Shown here one piece after another: positions 60,789 through 64,000 of a stretch of 64,000 bases of DNA. A program made the translations under genes and the position numbers. The stretch is from Halovenus aranensis. Its GTDB lineage: Archaea > Halobacteriota > Halobacteria > Halobacteriales > Haloarculaceae. Numbering within the stretch: the stretch's first letter is position 1; the number at the start of each line of letters is the position of its first letter. The stretch spans positions 1-64,000 of the forward strand of contig NZ_FNFC01000007.1 in the NCBI RefSeq assembly GCF_900100385.1, read 5' to 3'. Below the pieces are notes generated by a model that worked only from the letters and a program-made list of their open reading frames with translations, did not search any database and had not been told where the DNA came from.

Positions 60789-63236
60789 ATGGCAACGACC
60801 GAGGCCGACACAGTCGACCGCCCGCTGGTAAGCGCTGGCTTCCTCGAAGACCGCGAGTACCAGACGACGCTGGCCGACCGGGCGCTCGACGCCCATACGC
60901 TGGTCTGTCTGCCGACGGGCCTTGGCAAGACGACCGTCTCGCTACTGGTGACCGCCCACCGGCTCTCTCATGCTGGCGGTAAATCCCTCCTGCTCGCACC
61001 CACCAAGCCGCTTGTCACCCAGCACGCCGACTTCTACCGCGAGGCCCTGGAGATTCCTGACGAGGAAATCGTCGTCTTCACCGGCGAGGTCCGGCCCGAC
61101 GACCGCGCGAGTCTGTGGGACGACGCCCGTATCGTGATTGCCACGCCACAGGTCGTCGAGAACGACCTCGTCGGCAACCGCGTCTCGCTCGCCGACGTGA
61201 CCCACTGCACGTTCGACGAATGCCACCGCGCGACCGGCGACTACGCCTACAACTACATCGCCGAGCGCTACCACGAGGACGCCGACGACCCCCTCGTGAC
61301 GGGCATGAGCGCCTCCCCCGGTGACGACGAGGAGGCAATCCTGCAGGTCTGTGGGAACCTCGGCATCGGGAACGTCGAGGTGATGACCGAAGACGACGCC
61401 GACGTGGCGCGATACACCCACGAGACCGACGTCGAGTGGAAACGCATCGAACTTCCAGAAACCGTCGAGGAGATTCGCGACGCAGTCGAAGCCGTCGTCG
61501 AAGACCGGATGCAAGGGCTCGTCGAACTCGGCGTGACGAACTCGACGGACCCCAGCGTCTCCGAACGCGAGATACAGAAGATACAGGGCCGCGTCCAGCA
61601 GCTGATGAACAGCGACGACTCGGCGGGCTACGAGGGGATGAGCCTCCTCGCAGAGGTCCGCAAGCTGCGGACGGCCCTGACCTACGTCGAGACCCAGAGC
61701 GTCGAGTCTTTCCGGCGATACATGGACCGCCAGCGCGAGGCCGCCCGCTCGTCGGGAGCCTCCAAGGCCGACCAGCGCATGGTCTCGGACCCCAACGTCA
61801 AGAAGGCGGTCCGACTCGCCGAGGAACACGACGACCTCCACCCGAAATTCAGGCGGGCGCGGATGCTCATCGCCGAGACGCTCGGTATCAACGACGGCGA
61901 GCGCGTCATCGTCTTCACCGAGTCCCGGGACACCGCCGAGGCGCTGACCGACTTCCTCGGCGAGCACTTCAGTGTCGCGCGGTTCGTCGGCCAGAGCGAC
62001 ACCGAGGGCAGCGACGGGATGACACAGACCCAGCAACAGGACACCCTCGACCAGTTCCGGGCCGGCGAGTTCGAGGTGCTCGTCTCGACTTCCGTCGCCG
62101 AGGAAGGGCTCGACGTGCCCGAGGTCGACCTCGTGCTCTTTTACGAGCCGGTGCCGACGGCGATTCGCTCTATCCAACGCAAGGGCCGGACCGGCCGCCA
62201 GACCGAGGGTCGCGTGGCCGTCCTGCTCGCCGAGGACACCCGCGACGAGGCCTACTTCTGGAAAGCCAGACAGGACGAGAAGAAGATGGAAGACGAACTC
62301 CGCCTGCTGAAAGACGCCGCCGGCGACATCGAATCACGCCTCCGGCCACAGGTCGGTCTGGAGGACGTTCCAGATGAAACGGAGGGGGTCGACGGCGAGC
62401 GCGAGGCAAGCGGAGACAGCGGCGACGGGGCCGACACCGATAACGCGGCAAACGGCGACGGGAGCGGACAGGCCGGTCTCGACGCCTTCGCCGGCGACAG
62501 CCCCGAGGAGCCCGAGGGAGACGATGGGGGCAGAGAGTCCGCCGATGCGGGCGTCGTCGCCGAAGCAGACCCAGCGGACGGCTCGACAGAAATCGTCATC
62601 GACCAGCGGGAACTCGACTCCGCAATCGCCAGAGACCTCTCGACCCGTGAGGGTATCGAGACCCGGCTGGAGACACTGGAAGTCGGCGACTACGTGCTCT
62701 CAGACCGGGTCGTCGTCGAGCGCAAGGCCGTCGGGGACTTCCTGGAGACGCTGGTCGGCGGCGACCGCTCGATGTTCGAGCAGGTCGGCGACGCGAGCCG
62801 TCACTACGGCCGTCCGGTCGTGGTCATCGAAGGCGAGGAGCTCTACGGCCGTCGGAACATCCACCCGAAGGCCATCCACGGCGCGCTCGCTTCCCTCGCG
62901 GTCGATTTCGGTGCCAGCGTCATGCAGACGACAGACGAGGAAGAAACCGCCGACCTGCTCGAAGTGATTGCGACCCGCGAACAGGAAGAGGAGGACAGAG
63001 CGGTCAGCGTCCACGGCGAGAAGCAGTCGAAGACCCTGCCCGAACAACAGGAGTACGTCGTCGCCTCCATCGCCGAGGTCGGCCCGGTCACGGCGCGGTC
63101 GCTCCTCCAAGAGTTCGGCAGTGTCGAGGCGGTGATGACCGCCGAGACTGAGGACCTGCTGGAGACGGAGGGCGTCGGCGAGGTGACCGCCGAGCGTATC
63201 CGCGAAGTCGTCTCAGGTTCCTACACCGGGGAGTGA
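60789..63236 (+). CDS. hef: Hef helicase-nuclease (FANCM/XPF-type)
   Basis: 815 residues. N-terminal SF2 helicase: Walker A CLPTGLGKTT (about 40-49), DEAH-box variant FDECHR (about 143), motif III SASPG, motif VI QRKGRTGRQ; a helical insert region lies between the two RecA-like lobes (about 220-330). Residues about 520-600 are an acidic, disordered linker. C-terminal XPF/Mus81 nuclease: GDYVLSDRVVVERKAVGDF with the ERK catalytic triad, then two helix-hairpin-helix motifs (VGPVTARSLLQEFGS, GVGEVTAERI). It unwinds and cuts stalled forks and branched DNA. Confidence 0.95.
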   Translation: MATTEADTVDRPLVSAGFLEDREYQTTLADRALDAHTLVCLPTGLGKTTVSLLVTAHRLSHAGGKSLLLAPTKPLVTQHADFYREALEIPDEEIVVFTGEVRPDDRASLWDDARIVIATPQVVENDLVGNRVSLADVTHCTFDECHRATGDYAYNYIAERYHEDADDPLVTGMSASPGDDEEAILQVCGNLGIGNVEVMTEDDADVARYTHETDVEWKRIELPETVEEIRDAVEAVVEDRMQGLVELGVTNSTDPSVSEREIQKIQGRVQQLMNSDDSAGYEGMSLLAEVRKLRTALTYVETQSVESFRRYMDRQREAARSSGASKADQRMVSDPNVKKAVRLAEEHDDLHPKFRRARMLIAETLGINDGERVIVFTESRDTAEALTDFLGEHFSVARFVGQSDTEGSDGMTQTQQQDTLDQFRAGEFEVLVSTSVAEEGLDVPEVDLVLFYEPVPTAIRSIQRKGRTGRQTEGRVAVLLAEDTRDEAYFWKARQDEKKMEDELRLLKDAAGDIESRLRPQVGLEDVPDETEGVDGEREASGDSGDGADTDNAANGDGSGQAGLDAFAGDSPEEPEGDDGGRESADAGVVAEADPADGSTEIVIDQRELDSAIARDLSTREGIETRLETLEVGDYVLSDRVVVERKAVGDFLETLVGGDRSMFEQVGDASRHYGRPVVVIEGEELYGRRNIHPKAIHGALASLAVDFGASVMQTTDEEETADLLEVIATREQEEEDRAVSVHGEKQSKTLPEQQEYVVASIAEVGPVTARSLLQEFGSVEAVMTAETEDLLETEGVGEVTAERIREVVSGSYTGE

Positions 63237-63333
63237 CAGTCACGCGCCGGCGACTGCCCAAATTCCGATATACTTATCAACTGTCGTGAAAGTAATCGAG
63301 TAACGGAAGTCGACCGATGCTCCGATAATCCAC

Positions 63334-63348
63334 TTTTTGGCTGTTTTT
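63334..63348 (+). terminator. T-rich terminator after hef
   Basis: Two T5 tracts (63334-63338, 63344-63348) about 100 nt past the hef stop and before pepF. Confidence 0.35.
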
Positions 63349-63433
63349 GCCGCATCGCCCAGCGGGAGCGGCGACTCCATACCGGAGCCACGACGCCATC
63401 ACCCGTTTGTCACAACCGACCACGACCACGCAC

Positions 63434-64000
63434 ATGAGTTTACCAGCACGCACCGATATCGACCCCGAGTATCGCTTCGATTTGACACGAATCTACGAGA
63501 CACCAGCCGAGTTCGAGGCCGGCGTAGACTCGCTCTACGAGCGTCTCGACGACCTCGAATCACTCGCCGAGGAGCCCGTCGCGTCGGCCGACGGGCTCGA
63601 AACGCTGCTCGATGCCGTGGCGGACTGCTTCGAGCGCAGACAGCGCCTCGACCTGTACGCGACACTCGCCGCGAACGTCGCCACCGACAGCGAGGACGCC
63701 GCCGACCGGAAACGCCGGGCCGAGGCGGTCCCCGAGCGCTTCGAGCCAGCAGTCGCCGCCGCGTTACGACGCGTCGACGAGGCCGCACAGTACATCGACG
63801 ACTTGCCCGAGCGAGACCGCTGGTACGCCCGCAATCTCCACGAGCAGGCCCAGTACGTCCGAAGTGAGGAAATAGAGGGTGTACTTGCGACGTTCGAGCA
63901 GCCACTGGGGGCCTCCTCGCGCATCGTCCGGTCGGCTCGGCTGGAAGACTTCGAGCCGCCGACCGTCGAGCGCCCCGACGGCGAGACCGTCGAGATACGC
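63434..64000 (+). CDS. pepF: Oligoendopeptidase F, N-terminal part (partial)
   Basis: The open frame from ATG 63434 runs 189 codons to the window edge without a stop. MSLPARTDIDPEYRFDLTRIYET, seen as RFDLTRIYETPAEFEAG, and the following helical region match the PepF/M3B oligoendopeptidase N-terminal domain. The zinc-binding HExxH and C-terminal half lie beyond the window, so catalytic competence cannot be judged. It likely degrades short peptides in the cytoplasm. Confidence 0.85.
   Translation, partial: MSLPARTDIDPEYRFDLTRIYETPAEFEAGVDSLYERLDDLESLAEEPVASADGLETLLDAVADCFERRQRLDLYATLAANVATDSEDAADRKRRAEAVPERFEPAVAAALRRVDEAAQYIDDLPERDRWYARNLHEQAQYVRSEEIEGVLATFEQPLGASSRIVRSARLEDFEPPTVERPDGETVEIR

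Noticed and set aside
1-64000. tRNA, rRNA or SRP RNA genes
   Set aside because: No T-loop-like GTTCRANNC with a matching acceptor stem, and no rRNA-like stretch, was seen on either strand by eye. A covariance-model search would be decisive.

Overview
The window comes from a haloarchaeon (class Halobacteria). The evidence is GC-rich, NNC/NNG-biased coding sequence; strongly acidic predicted proteins; archaeal TATA/CTTAAC promoter elements about 25-30 nt upstream of start codons with no Shine-Dalgarno sequence (leaderless transcription); twin-arginine signals with lipoboxes; a C-terminus resembling the PGF-CTERM sorting signal; and lineage-typical families (HalX response regulator, sensor-less Htr transducers, amphi-Trp protein, Hef, archaeal GatB, DUF460). 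No rRNA, tRNA or CRISPR array was recognised. Genus and species cannot be assigned from the window.

Layout. 1-697: an IS6-type insertion sequence cut exactly at the window edge. 750-6.8 kb: small membrane proteins, a ferritin-like protein, DUF460, a HalX response regulator, a decayed TnpB/IS605-type remnant, an RNase H-like protein and MsrA. 7-12 kb: tandem rhodanese, an Htr transducer, a PhnP-like metallo-hydrolase and GatB, followed by a decayed methyltransferase. 12.6-21 kb: membrane-HTH protein, methyltransferase, an exported 8-repeat PQQ-type propeller, Nudix, a CBS/glycyl-tRNA synthetase/polyprenol kinase operon, a universal stress protein and HemE. 21-34 kb: second Htr transducer, aminotransferase, secreted beta-propeller, Old Yellow Enzyme, thioesterase, membrane proteins, MFS transporter, SAH hydrolase, GNAT, epimerase. 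34.3-44.1 kb: a complete oligopeptide-type ABC importer (two permeases, two ATPases, one lipoprotein receptor) interleaved with a second, catalytically altered SAH hydrolase paralog and an M24 'peptidase' that lacks a metal-binding aspartate. 44-49 kb: histidine kinase, thioesterase, TauE/SafE exporter with Usp, and a flavin-dependent oxidoreductase.

49.4-55.9 kb is the most interesting region. Two divergent operons encode a TatD-like hydrolase, two paralogous xylose-isomerase-like TIM barrels and a UbiA-type prenyltransferase on one strand, and a zinc-ribbon protein, a myo-inositol-3-phosphate synthase and an EboF-like phosphodiesterase-superfamily protein on the other. This set matches the bacterial and plastid ebo/edb cluster (EboB, EboC, EboE, EboF), with inositol-phosphate synthase apparently in place of the sugar-phosphate cyclase EboD and with no visible EboA. 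I infer a pathway making a prenylated cyclitol or related exported metabolite.

55.9-64 kb holds ordinary genes: DUF457-type membrane hydrolase, aspartoacylase-like enzyme, amphi-Trp protein, acyl-CoA synthetase, DJ-1/PfpI, Hef helicase-nuclease and the start of an oligoendopeptidase F cut by the window end. A roughly 110-bp noncoding element with ATAGTGATTAT-type terminal inverted repeats occurs twice, 55 kb apart, each time abutting the stop codon of a gene.
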